NCBI GenBank assembly: GCA_029213195.1
Contig: JARGNI010000015.1
Coordinates: 1 to 64,000 of the forward strand
DNA from: Verrucomicrobiales bacterium
Lineage (GTDB): Bacteria > Verrucomicrobiota > Verrucomicrobiia > Verrucomicrobiales > DEV007
Direction of reading: 5' to 3'
Length of the DNA stretch: 64,000 nt
Part shown: positions 54,125-62,596 of the stretch, piece after piece
How the letters are laid out: each line of letters starts with the position of its first letter
Position numbering within the stretch: position 1 is the stretch's first letter
The notes under the pieces: model-generated
The model's database searches: none
What the model was told of the DNA's origin: nothing
Seen by the model: only the letters and a program-made list of their open reading frames with translations
Translations under genes and position numbers: made by a program

Positions 54125-55240
54125 TCACTCCAGGCTCCCCAGTCGCTCTCCCTGATAGCTGCCGTCCTCGATGTGCTCGATCCAGGAATTGTTCTCCAAA
54201 TACCACCGCACCGTCTTTTCGAGGCCGGAGGCAAAGGTTTCGCGGGGTGACCATCCCAGTTCCTTTTGGATTTTCGAAGAATCGATCGCATAGCGCCAGT
54301 CATGTCCGGGGCGATCGGTGACGAAGGTGATCGCTTCCTCCGGGGGCACCGACTTCATTCCCGGATCGATGCGCGAAACGGTTTCGATGAGGGCATGGAC
54401 GACGTCGAGGTTTTTCCTCTCACAGTTTCCCCCGATGTTATAGACCTCTCCCGGAGTCCCTCGGACGGCGGCGAGGACGAGAGCTCGACAATGATCCGTA
54501 ACGTAGAGCCAGTCTCGAATGTTCGAGCCGTCGCCATAGACGGGTAGCTTTTCTCCTTTGCGGAGTTTTCCGATCATGAGCGGGAGCAGTTTCTCGGGGA
54601 ACTGATAAGGACCGTAGTTGTTCGAACAGTTCGTGATGATCACGGGAAGTCCGTAGGTATGATGCCAGGCCCGGGCGAGATGATCACTTCCTGCCTTGGA
54701 AGCCGAGTAGGGGCTGTTGGGAGCATAGGGAGTCGTTTCCGAGAACGCAGGATCGTCGAGGGAGAGGGAACCGTAGACTTCGTCGGTCGAGACGTGAAGG
54801 AAGCGAATCGATGGTCTTTCGGTCGGCGAATCGGTTTCAGGGAATCCGAGTTCGTTCGCCCAGGCGCGAAACTCTTCGAGCAGGGTGTGGGTCCCGATTA
54901 CGTTGGTCTGGATGAACTCGGCAGAGGCATCGATGGATCGATCGACATGGGATTCGGCCGCGAGATGCATCACCAGGTTGATTTCTTCTTCGCGCAAAAG
55001 GTTTCCCACCAGGTTCGCATCGCAGATATCTCCGACGACAAGACGATGTCGAGAGTCCATGTCCAAATCGGAGAGATTCTCGCGATTGCCTGCATAGGTC
55101 AGCTTGTCGAGGGTGACGACACGATCGATCGGGATCGCGAGATCGCCGGCCGCTTCGCCGAGGAGGTAGTGAACGAGATTGGAGCCGATGAATCCGGCTC
55201 CTCCGGTCACGAGAATGCGATGTCCTTGCTGGCTCGGCAT
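54125..55240 (-). CDS. rfbB: dTDP-glucose 4,6-dehydratase
   Basis: A 371-aa extended SDR enzyme making dTDP-4-keto-6-deoxyglucose from dTDP-glucose for rhamnose or other deoxysugars. NAD-binding motif LVTGGAGFIGSNLVHYL, active-site VSTDEVYGSL (Asp/Glu), and YSASKAGSDH (Tyr and Lys). Other family motifs are LHLAAESHVDRSI and NCSNNYGPYQFPEKLLPL. Length is typical. rfbA, rfbC and rfbD are not in the window, which is unusual for this pathway; they must be elsewhere. tilS is 12 bp upstream on the same strand, so the two may be co-transcribed. Confidence 0.94.
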   Translation of the reverse strand: MPSQQGHRILVTGGAGFIGSNLVHYLLGEAAGDLAIPIDRVVTLDKLTYAGNRENLSDLDMDSRHRLVVGDICDANLVGNLLREEEINLVMHLAAESHVDRSIDASAEFIQTNVIGTHTLLEEFRAWANELGFPETDSPTERPSIRFLHVSTDEVYGSLSLDDPAFSETTPYAPNSPYSASKAGSDHLARAWHHTYGLPVIITNCSNNYGPYQFPEKLLPLMIGKLRKGEKLPVYGDGSNIRDWLYVTDHCRALVLAAVRGTPGEVYNIGGNCERKNLDVVHALIETVSRIDPGMKSVPPEEAITFVTDRPGHDWRYAIDSSKIQKELGWSPRETFASGLEKTVRWYLENNSWIEHIEDGSYQGERLGSLE

Positions 55241-55252
55241 GGAGATTCCTTT

Positions 55253-56272
55253 CTACTCGATCGCCTCCGAACTGTCTTTGGGAAACTCAAGAAAGAGCAC
55301 TCCCTGGCGACGCCGGATGTGAATGCCCCCGGGGAGATTTTCCTTGGCGGGATGATCCGTGGACACGGCGATCGTCACCGCACGTTCGATCTCGCGATAG
55401 CCGACATCGGGCACGCCTTCGTCTCGGAGCCAGTGCAGGAGAACCCGATCCCGGATTGCCGGGGCGAGAGATCGCAAGGTCGCGACATCGAGACCGTTCT
55501 CCCGGGACTTCGTGACCTTGGGCAGATGATCCTCGAACCAGGCTTCATCTCGCCTTGCCAATTCGGCAGTTCGCAGGACGGCAGCGCGCACATCCCGTTC
55601 GAAGATTTCCGTGAGGGTGGGAAGGAGGCGATGGCGGATCCGATTTCGCAGGGAGAAGTCTTCCGCGTTGGAGAGATCTTCTCGAAAAGGAACGTTCTGG
55701 TTGGCGACGTAAGCGTCGATTTTTTCCCCCGCGATCTCGAGCCAGGGGCGGAGGAGTTCCAACTCGACGCCATCGACTTTGCGGTGGGCATGAGGAACCA
55801 TTCCCGAAAGACCCCGGGCTCCGCTGCCGCGAAAAAAACGAAAGAGGACGGTCTCGACCTGGTCATCGGCGTGATGGGCGAGAAAGATGCGGGGGCAGTC
55901 TTTCTCCCTGGCGATCCGGGCAAATTCGCGATAGCGCAACTCCCGGGCCGCCTCTTCGAGGGAGACCCGCTCTGCCGTGGCATGCTCCGCAACATCGACC
56001 TTTCGGACGAGGCAGGGATGTCCGAGTTTCTCGGAAAAGGCGCGAACGAGAGCCTCGTCGGCATCGGCCTCTTCGCCCCGCAGTCCATGATGGACGTGAA
56101 TGACGGTCAGGTTCCGGTAGCCGTGGTGATGCAGAAAGTGGAGCATCGCCATCGAGTCGCGACCCCCTGAGACGGCGATGAGACAGGACTCGTCGACGGG
56201 GTGTTGATCGTGAATCTCGGCGGCGAAGTCGGCGTCGAGATTCTGGGAGAGGAAAGCAGCCACGCGGATCAA
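55253..56272 (-). CDS. tilS: tRNA(Ile)-lysidine synthase
   Basis: A 339-aa PP-loop ATPase joining lysine to cytidine 34 of tRNA(Ile) CAU, an essential step for AUA decoding. The PP-loop SGGRDS lies at 35-40, followed by HVHHGLRGEEADADE. The motif FLAHHADDQVETVLFRFFRGSGARGLSG is diagnostic. The C-terminal helices carry RNRIRHRLLPTL. It is short of the larger TilS type with a long tail, so it is a minimal form. It is close to rfbB and divergent from typA; a family B repeat sits in the shared gap. Confidence 0.93.
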   Translation of the reverse strand: MIRVAAFLSQNLDADFAAEIHDQHPVDESCLIAVSGGRDSMAMLHFLHHHGYRNLTVIHVHHGLRGEEADADEALVRAFSEKLGHPCLVRKVDVAEHATAERVSLEEAARELRYREFARIAREKDCPRIFLAHHADDQVETVLFRFFRGSGARGLSGMVPHAHRKVDGVELELLRPWLEIAGEKIDAYVANQNVPFREDLSNAEDFSLRNRIRHRLLPTLTEIFERDVRAAVLRTAELARRDEAWFEDHLPKVTKSRENGLDVATLRSLAPAIRDRVLLHWLRDEGVPDVGYREIERAVTIAVSTDHPAKENLPGGIHIRRRQGVLFLEFPKDSSEAIE

Positions 56273-56274
56273 TC

Positions 56275-56305
56275 AACAGGGTTGGATGACCGAGTCAACC
56301 CTGTT
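56275..56305. repeat. Family B 31-nt palindrome, copy 3
   Basis: AACAGGGTTG (56275-56284) and CAACCCTGTT (56296-56305) pair perfectly, with an 11-nt spacer; one extra pair outside extends the arms to 11 bp. It sits in the divergent gap between tilS and typA. Confidence 0.7.
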
Positions 56306-56424
56306 GAATCGAGCGCGACCCCGAAATCCCCGGAATTTCTGCAGTTTTTGCAGGGCAGAAGATCTATGGGCCTCGGTGTTTCCCCGCTTGCATTCCGGCA
56401 TTTCGGGTGGTCATTCCCGCCGAT

Positions 56425-58281
56425 ATGTCAGACACCGCCATCACACCGGATCGCATCCGTAACATCGCCATCATCGCTCACGTTGATCATGGCAAGACCA
56501 CTCTTGTGGACGAGATGCTCAAACAAGCCGGGTCGTTCCGAGAAAACCAGGCCGTCGACGAGCGAGCCATGGACTCGATGGACCAGGAACGCGAGCGTGG
56601 TATCACGATCAAGGCCAAGAACACTTCCGTCCGCTGGGGGGACAATCTCGTAAATATTGTCGATACTCCAGGACACGCCGACTTCGGAGGAGAGGTCGAG
56701 CGGATCATGAAGATGGTCGATGGGGTCATGCTGGTCGTCGACGCCTACGAAGGTCCCCAGGCACAGACTCGTTTTGTTCTCAAGAAAGCTCTCGGTGCCG
56801 GACTCACCCCGATCGTTTTCGTCAACAAGATCGATCGCCCCAATGCCGAGCCTCTCGAGATGCACGACCGGGTCCTGGAGCTCTTTCTCGAGCTCGAGGC
56901 CAGCGAGGAACAGTTCGAAGCTCCCTTTCTCTACGGAAGTGCGAAGAACGGATATGCCTCGACGACTCCGGATACCAATGCCCCGGACATGACGCCACTC
57001 TTCGAGACGATCATGGAGAACATCCCCGCACCCGAGGTCGATCTCGATGCGGATTTCCAGATGCTCGTTTCCAATATCGACTGGTCGGACTATGTCGGTC
57101 GGATCGCGATCGGGAAGATCCTCTCCGGCCGGGTCAAGCTCGGGGACAACGTCTGGCGTCTCATGAAGGACGAGAAACCCCAGCGGGCCAAGATCAGCAA
57201 GATTTTCGAGTACAGCGCTCTCGCGACCAGTGAGGCGGAAGATGCCGTCGCGGGAAATATTGTAGGTTTGTCAGGATTTGAGGATGTCGACATCGGTGAA
57301 ACCATCGCGGCCGACCAGGAGTCCGAGCCCCTGCCTTTTGTCGATATCGATCCACCGACGGTGATGATGTCCTTCGCGGTCAACGATGGCCCTTTTGCCG
57401 GGCTCGAGGGAGATCGTGTCACTTCCCGTGAGATTCGGGATCGACTCATTCGCGAAGGCCGCACCAACGTCTCGATCAAGGTCGAGGATACCGATGCGGC
57501 CGGGGTCTTCAAAGTCAGTGCTCGAGGAGCGATGCAGGTCGCGGTGGTCGTCGAGCAGATGCGTCGCGAAGGCTACGAATTGCTCGTCTCGCGCCCCACG
57601 GTCATCAAGAAGGAGATCGACGGAAAATGGCACGAGCCTTTTGAGACCCTCTACCTCGAAGTACCCGACGAAGCCGTGGGAGGTTGCATGCAGTCACTCG
57701 CCACGCGGAAAGGAAAGGTCGAGGCCATGAATGCCAAGAACGGTCGCACCAACATGGAAGTCGATATTCCAACTCGCGGCCTCATCGGTTTCGAGTTCGA
57801 ATTGCTCAACCTGACGAGTGGAGAAGGGATCATGTCGCACCTCTTCAAGGAGTATCGTCCCGATACCGGCGATATCCGAACTCGCCAGACCGGCACGCTG
57901 GTCTCCATGGAAAAAGGAGAGGCGATGACCTATTCGCTTCTCAATATCGAAACCCGCGGAAAGCTTTTCATCGGACCTGGCGACCAGGTTTACGAAGGGA
58001 TGATCGTCGGGGAGAATCCCCGCACGGATGACCTCCCGGTCAACCCGACCAAGGCAAAGCAACTCACCAACCACCGGGCGTCCGGCAGTGACAAGACGGT
58101 TACCCTGACACCTGCTCTTCGGTTCTCTCTCGAGCGGGCGATCGAGTATATCGCACCGGACGAACTGGTCGAAGCGACCCCGAAGACGATTCGTCTCCGC
58201 AAGCGCATCCTCGACAGCAACGAACGCAAGCGCGCCGTCAAGCGTGCCGCGGCGGAAGCCGAGTCCGCTGCCGCCGGCTGA
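56425..58281 (+). CDS. typA: Ribosome-associated GTPase TypA/BipA
   Basis: A 618-aa translational GTPase that assists 50S assembly and stress responses. G1 AIIAHVDHGKTTLVDEML, G2 ERERGITIKAKN, G3 DTPGHADFGGEVERI, G4 VNKIDRP. Then domain II, EF-G-like domain III (LLVSRPTVIKKEIDGK) and the BipA-specific C-terminal domain (from MPVNPTKAKQLTNHRA-type DDLPVNPTKAKQL, with YIAPDELVEATP). The ATG at 56425 precedes SDTAITPDRIRN; the GTG at 56407 is less likely. The tail is Ala/Lys-rich. Confidence 0.96.
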   Translation: MSDTAITPDRIRNIAIIAHVDHGKTTLVDEMLKQAGSFRENQAVDERAMDSMDQERERGITIKAKNTSVRWGDNLVNIVDTPGHADFGGEVERIMKMVDGVMLVVDAYEGPQAQTRFVLKKALGAGLTPIVFVNKIDRPNAEPLEMHDRVLELFLELEASEEQFEAPFLYGSAKNGYASTTPDTNAPDMTPLFETIMENIPAPEVDLDADFQMLVSNIDWSDYVGRIAIGKILSGRVKLGDNVWRLMKDEKPQRAKISKIFEYSALATSEAEDAVAGNIVGLSGFEDVDIGETIAADQESEPLPFVDIDPPTVMMSFAVNDGPFAGLEGDRVTSREIRDRLIREGRTNVSIKVEDTDAAGVFKVSARGAMQVAVVVEQMRREGYELLVSRPTVIKKEIDGKWHEPFETLYLEVPDEAVGGCMQSLATRKGKVEAMNAKNGRTNMEVDIPTRGLIGFEFELLNLTSGEGIMSHLFKEYRPDTGDIRTRQTGTLVSMEKGEAMTYSLLNIETRGKLFIGPGDQVYEGMIVGENPRTDDLPVNPTKAKQLTNHRASGSDKTVTLTPALRFSLERAIEYIAPDELVEATPKTIRLRKRILDSNERKRAVKRAAAEAESAAAG

Positions 58282-58302
58282 GGTGTGGCCGGCTGAGGTG
58301 CG
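58273..58302. repeat. 15-bp tandem duplication across the typA stop codon
   Basis: GCCGGCTGAGGTGTG (58273-58287) is followed by GCCGGCTGAGGTGCG (58288-58302), differing at one base. The first copy contains the typA stop codon. It looks like a recent slippage duplication. Confidence 0.7.
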
Positions 58303-58471
58303 GCTAGCTTCGAAGAAAAGATCGATTCCCGTAGTCCACGATTACGAGATCGAACGGAATCGGATTCAAAACGAGCAATTGTAGGCTTCTGCATCTCCTC
58401 GGCGCGTGTTGATCGCGCGGGTTTGTAGAGAAAGGTTTGTGCCTGCCTGACGTCTACAGGTCTGGTATCAT

Positions 58472-59020
58472 GTGGAGGTGAACCCTCGTGAATCTCTTCT
58501 TTCTGCAGCCCGTTTCGCCTTCTGGATATTCCTTGTCCTGACATTGGCGTTCGTCGTCTTCATTGTCTGGAGCCATGGACGGCTGCCGGATCGCATCCCG
58601 GTGCACTTCGACTTTGAGGGAGAGGTCAATCGGAGGGCGAGCAAGAGCGAATTTCTTGTCGTCAATCTCGGCGTCGCCGCTCTGTTGTTTGTCTGCTTCG
58701 GGATGTTTGCTCTTTTTGTCGGGCGAATCCCCAACCGCTATTTCAATCTCCCTCACCGCGACTACTGGCTCGCTCCGGAGCGCAGGTCGCAGTCGATTGC
58801 TCGGTTCAACGCCTGGTATCTGTGGATGGGGATCCTGTCCCTTGGGCTCATGTTCCATCTCGCCTGGCAGGTTTACGAGATCGGCATGGGGAAAACCGAA
58901 AGACTCGAGTCCGGTTGGATCGCACTCACGGTCTACCTGTCAGGACTGACTCTTCTCTGCCTCGGGCTCTGGCGGGCCTTTGCAAAGAAGCCGACCGAAG
59001 ACTACTCGGGGCACCGGTGA
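58472..59020 (+). CDS. DUF1648/SdpI-like membrane protein
   Basis: A 182-aa protein with about four helices (residues 12-33, 63-85, 113-136, 146-168). The loop after helix 1 reads HGRLPDRIPVHFDFEGEVNRRASK, the DUF1648 signature known from SdpI-type proteins. The C-terminal helix ends with ALAGLCKEAD-like charge (AFAKKPTEDYSGHR). It begins with GTG at 58472; a second GTG six bases later has GGAG just upstream and is an equal candidate. It lies back to back with the aspartase, with one base between stop codons. Confidence 0.72.
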   Translation: MEVNPRESLLSAARFAFWIFLVLTLAFVVFIVWSHGRLPDRIPVHFDFEGEVNRRASKSEFLVVNLGVAALLFVCFGMFALFVGRIPNRYFNLPHRDYWLAPERRSQSIARFNAWYLWMGILSLGLMFHLAWQVYEIGMGKTERLESGWIALTVYLSGLTLLCLGLWRAFAKKPTEDYSGHR

Positions 59021-59021
59021 A

Positions 59022-60884
59022 CTAGTCGTGGAGAAGAGGATTCGCCATTTTCTCGGGACGCAGCAGGTTGTCGAGCTGGGCCTTGGAAATCCATCCCTTT
59101 TCGAGAACGAGATCGTAGACGCTGCGATCGGTCTTCAGCGCTTCCTTGGCGATCATTGCGGATTTCTCGTATCCGAGAACGGGGTTGAGCGCGGTGACCA
59201 CGCCGATCGAATTCTTGACGTAGTTGGCGCAGTGCTCCCGGTTTGCCGTGATCCCGTGAACACAGCGATTGGCGAGAACGATGGCCGCATTTTTCAAGAG
59301 CATGAGACTGCTCAGGATGTTGTAGGCCATGACGGGCTCCGCCATATTGAGTTCGAATTCCGTGGCCTCCGCTGCCATGGAGACGGTCAGATCGGAGCCG
59401 ATGATCTGGTAACAGATCTGGTTGACGACTTCGGGAATGACCGGATTGACCTTGCCCGGCATGATGGAGGAACCTGGCTGCTGCGGGGGGAGATTGATCT
59501 CCGCCAAACCACATCGTGGTCCCGATGATGCCCAGCGAAGATCGTTGCAGATCTTGGAAATCTGGATAGCCGTCGCCTTGAGCGTTCCGCTCATGACTGC
59601 GAAGTCACCCGCATCCTGGGTGGCTTCGACGAGGTCCTCGGCGAGCTTCACGTGGAGACCGCTCATCTCGTTGATCTTGCGTGTGCAAAGGGCGGCGTAG
59701 CCTTTGGGACTGTTCAGCCCGGTCCCGATCGCGGTCGCTCCCATGTTGATGACGAGTAGCTCCTGGGAAGTGTTCTCGAGCCGGCGGATCCCATCGTTGA
59801 CCATGACGGCGTAGGCGGCGAACTCCTGCCCGAGCGTCATCGGGACTGCGTCCTGATTCTCGGTTCTCCCCATCTTGATGACATCGGAGAACTCCTCGGC
59901 TTTTTCCTCGAAGGCTTTGCGCAATACCTTGAGAGAGGACACCGTCTCGTGAACGGAGGCGACCACGGCGATCTTCACGGCAGTCGGGTAGGCATCGTTC
60001 GTCGACTGGGAGCAGTTCACGTGGTCGTTCGGGTGGCAATACTCGTATTCGCCTTTGCGGTGTCCCATGATCTCGAGAGCGAGGTTGGCGATGACCTCGT
60101 TGGCATTCATGTTCGATGAGGTTCCCGCACCGCCCTGGATCATGTCGACGACGAAATGCTCATGGAGTTCTCCGGCGAGAATGCGATCGCAGGCCTGGCA
60201 GATCGCTTCGGCGATCTTCGGATCGAGGACCCCGAGGATGGAGTTGGCAGTCGCCGCCGCTTTCTTGACATAGGCGAAGGCGTTGACGAGGTGCTGGAAA
60301 TGCGAAAGGCGCATCCCGGAAAAGGGGAAGTTCTCCACCGCTCGCGTCGTTTGCACGCCGTAGTAGTGGGCATTGGAAACTTCGCGTTCTCCGAGGGAAT
60401 CGCGTTCGGTTCGAAAGTCGGTGATGTCGGATCGATTGCGCTCCGAGTGGAGAAGCATCTCGGTGGACTCCCGGAGACGATACCCGATCCGCTGGGCGGC
60501 ACGGGCGACCATGCGATAGAAAATCTCGGGCTTTTCGGCGCGGAAGGTTTCGATGCGGTCCTTGGGAATCGCCCAGATCTCGATTTCGTCGAGGGCGAGT
60601 CCGGACACGCTGTGAGAGAGCTCGTCGATAAAAAGGCTTTCTCCAATCACGGCTCCTTCGGTGAGGCAGGCGATCGTGACATGGCGACCGGACAGTCCCC
60701 GTTGGAGATTGATGTTTCCTTTCAGAACAATTCCGAACCACTTTCGGGGAGAAGATTCGTGGAAGAGATAGTCTCCCTGCTCGAAGGTCTTTTTCTCTCC
60801 CAGCGCGACGAACTTCTCGAGTTCTTCGAAGGAGACATCCATATCGCCCGCGACGCGTTCGATCAGTTCTCTCGTGATTTCCAT
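59022..60884 (-). CDS. aspA: Aspartate ammonia-lyase with N-terminal cyclic-nucleotide-binding domain
   Basis: A 620-aa fusion. The cNMP-binding fold (about 8-130) has the jelly-roll strand KKTFEQGDYLF and the cassette region GAVIGESLFIDELSHSVSGLAL. The cassette arginine of classical cAMP binders is replaced (SHS), so ligand binding is uncertain. The lyase domain (about 155-620) shows YYGVQTTRAVENFPFSG, MIQGGAGTSSNMNANEVIAN, CSQSTNDAYPTAVKIA and GSSIMPGKVNPVIPEVVNQ (near 471, mobile Ser loop). It converts aspartate to fumarate and ammonia. Activity may be controlled by a bound ligand. A mini ExbB-like gene lies 8 bp upstream in the same direction. Confidence 0.92.
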   Translation of the reverse strand: MEITRELIERVAGDMDVSFEELEKFVALGEKKTFEQGDYLFHESSPRKWFGIVLKGNINLQRGLSGRHVTIACLTEGAVIGESLFIDELSHSVSGLALDEIEIWAIPKDRIETFRAEKPEIFYRMVARAAQRIGYRLRESTEMLLHSERNRSDITDFRTERDSLGEREVSNAHYYGVQTTRAVENFPFSGMRLSHFQHLVNAFAYVKKAAATANSILGVLDPKIAEAICQACDRILAGELHEHFVVDMIQGGAGTSSNMNANEVIANLALEIMGHRKGEYEYCHPNDHVNCSQSTNDAYPTAVKIAVVASVHETVSSLKVLRKAFEEKAEEFSDVIKMGRTENQDAVPMTLGQEFAAYAVMVNDGIRRLENTSQELLVINMGATAIGTGLNSPKGYAALCTRKINEMSGLHVKLAEDLVEATQDAGDFAVMSGTLKATAIQISKICNDLRWASSGPRCGLAEINLPPQQPGSSIMPGKVNPVIPEVVNQICYQIIGSDLTVSMAAEATEFELNMAEPVMAYNILSSLMLLKNAAIVLANRCVHGITANREHCANYVKNSIGVVTALNPVLGYEKSAMIAKEALKTDRSVYDLVLEKGWISKAQLDNLLRPEKMANPLLHD

Positions 60885-60892
60885 CGGAAAGG

Positions 60893-61252
60893 TTACGCGC
60901 TCGGGTGATTCGGCGAGTTCTTGATTTTGCTCAGGGTGATGAGCCAGAAGACCAGGCTGATGATGAAGAGGATTCCAAAGAGAAGCGCGATGATGATTCC
61001 GAGTGCGGTGGTGATGAGGGATCCTGAAATGTCGCTGGCAAGGGCTTCGGGATCTCCTCCGCCAGTTCGCCCGATCTCATCGAAAGCAGAGACCATCCCG
61101 AGTACGGTTCCCGATACCCCGATGAGGGGTGGGACGATGATCCCTACGACTGAGAGAATCACCATGGTCAGCCAGGTCTTGGCCCGTTTTCTCAGGGTGA
61201 GGACTTCACCCGGTGGCGTGACGGGATGCAGGGAAGAAGGGGGCTCGCTCAT
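60893..61252 (-). CDS. Mini MotA/TolQ/ExbB-like membrane protein
   Basis: A 119-aa protein with two or three helices. The central part PPLIGVSGTVLGMVSAFDEI, GRTGGGDPEALASDI, GSLITTALGIIIALLFGI matches the core of MotA/TolQ/ExbB proton-channel proteins: the GTVxGM turn, the small-residue helix and the LITTALG strand. The usual N-terminal helix and large cytoplasmic loop are missing (ExbB is normally over 200 aa). No ExbD/TolR partner is next to it. It precedes aspA by 8 bp, so the two are likely co-transcribed, an odd combination whose reason is unknown. Confidence 0.7.
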   Translation of the reverse strand: MSEPPSSLHPVTPPGEVLTLRKRAKTWLTMVILSVVGIIVPPLIGVSGTVLGMVSAFDEIGRTGGGDPEALASDISGSLITTALGIIIALLFGILFIISLVFWLITLSKIKNSPNHPSA

Positions 61253-61350
61253 ACGGGCATCAGGGTAGCCAATCTCAGACAGGGTGGGAATCTTTGTTTT
61301 TTTCCAATGCGCCGGTTGCTAACGGAGTATTCCTCGCTACATGCTAGATC

Positions 61351-62427
61351 ATGGGAAAAACCGGCTACGACTACGCACCTTCTTCGAAAACCTTGCCTCC
61401 GGTGGTCGCACCCGGCGAATTTGTCTTCTCCGTTACCGGCCTCGACCATGGTCACATCTTTGGGCAGACCAATGGATTGCTCGATGCGGGGGGCACGTTG
61501 AAATATGTCTACGATCCCGATTCGAAGAAACTGGATGACTTCCTCGAGCGATATCCGGATGCCAAGCGCGCCGACTCCCTCGATCAGATTCTGGAAGATG
61601 AAGAGACTCTCTGCGTCGCTTCCGCCTGTATCCCCTGCGATCGCGGGCCGCTTGGGGTGAAAGTCCTGGAAGCAGGGAAGCACTATTTCACCGACAAGTC
61701 TCCTTTCACGACCCTGGAGCAACTCGAGGATGCGAGGAAGGCGGTTGCCGCCTCCGGGAAGCGCTACATGGTCTACTACAGCGAGCGGCTTCACAACGAG
61801 TCTTCGATGAAGGCCACCGAGTTGATCCAGTCGGGGGCGATCGGGGACGTTCTCCAGGTCATCAATCTCGCGCCTCATCGCATGTCCAAGGACGCTCGTC
61901 CCGACTGGTTTTTCGAGAAAGACCAATACGGAGGCATTCTGACCGATATCGGATCGCACCAGTTCGAGCAGTTTCTCGCCTTCACCGGAGCCAAGGATGG
62001 GACTGTCAATTTCGCCCGCGTCGAGAACTTCACTGCGCCGGACAAACCGGGACTCGAGGATTTCGGGGAGTGTTCCCTGACGATGGATACCGGGGCGTCC
62101 TGCTATTGCCGGATCGACTGGCTCACTCCGGATGGACTTCGCGTCTGGGGAGACGGACGGGCATTTGTCGTCGGGAGCGAAGGCACGATCGAGATTCGGA
62201 AATACATCGCTCTCGCCCGCCAGGAGCCGGGGAACAAGCTCTTCCTCGTGAACGCCGAAGAGGAGCAGGAGATCGATTGCGATGGCTCCACCGGTTTCCC
62301 TTTCTTCGGTGAGATGATTCTCGATCTTCTGAATGGGACCGAGAACGCGATGACCCAGGATCATATCTTCAAGTCGGCGGAACTCTCCATGATCGCCCAG
62401 AAGATGGCCGATGAGGCGAAGGGGTGA
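61351..62427 (+). CDS. Gfo/Idh/MocA family oxidoreductase
   Basis: A 358-aa NAD(P)-dependent dehydrogenase-like protein. The Rossmann part starts at FVFSVTGLDHGHIFGQT, with Cys/Pro-rich IPCDRGPLGVKVLEAGKHYFTDKSP, in place of the normal EKP-type Lys. The C-terminal domain holds LTDIGSHQFEQFLAF (His), then MDTGASCYCRIDW and GSEGTIEIRKYI. There is no signal peptide. Such proteins work on sugars or inositols, and in this group often on keto- or amino-sugars from polysaccharides. The substrate is unknown. Family A repeats follow in the gap downstream. Confidence 0.88.
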   Translation: MGKTGYDYAPSSKTLPPVVAPGEFVFSVTGLDHGHIFGQTNGLLDAGGTLKYVYDPDSKKLDDFLERYPDAKRADSLDQILEDEETLCVASACIPCDRGPLGVKVLEAGKHYFTDKSPFTTLEQLEDARKAVAASGKRYMVYYSERLHNESSMKATELIQSGAIGDVLQVINLAPHRMSKDARPDWFFEKDQYGGILTDIGSHQFEQFLAFTGAKDGTVNFARVENFTAPDKPGLEDFGECSLTMDTGASCYCRIDWLTPDGLRVWGDGRAFVVGSEGTIEIRKYIALARQEPGNKLFLVNAEEEQEIDCDGSTGFPFFGEMILDLLNGTENAMTQDHIFKSAELSMIAQKMADEAKG

Positions 62428-62440
62428 TCGTATTTTGCGA

Positions 62441-62536
62441 GTAGCGGAACGTTCAGACGTTCCGGAGGGCATGGGGTCTCGCTCGGAATGGGACGTGCAC
62501 GTGATCCGAGGTCGGAATGCTTGCGCATTCCGCTAC
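62441..62536. repeat. Family A palindromic element, copy 3
   Basis: Outer arms GTAGCGGA (62441-62448) and TCCGCTAC (62529-62536). Inner hairpins are CGGAACGT/ACGTTCCG and CGGAATGC/GCATTCCG. It fills most of the gap between the oxidoreductase and the acyl ligase genes, which are convergent. Confidence 0.7.
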
Positions 62537-62550
62537 GAGTAAAGCGCTCG

Positions 62551-62574
62551 GTAGCGGAACGTTCGAACGTTCCG
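62551..62574. repeat. Family A half-element with perfect 20-bp palindrome
   Basis: GTAGCGGA (62551-62558) begins the copy, and CGGAACGTTC/GAACGTTCCG (62555-62574) is a perfect palindrome. The distal arm of the element is absent, so it is a half copy or a truncated one. Confidence 0.65.
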
Positions 62575-62596
62575 TAATCGTTCTGCGCCCTCGGTC

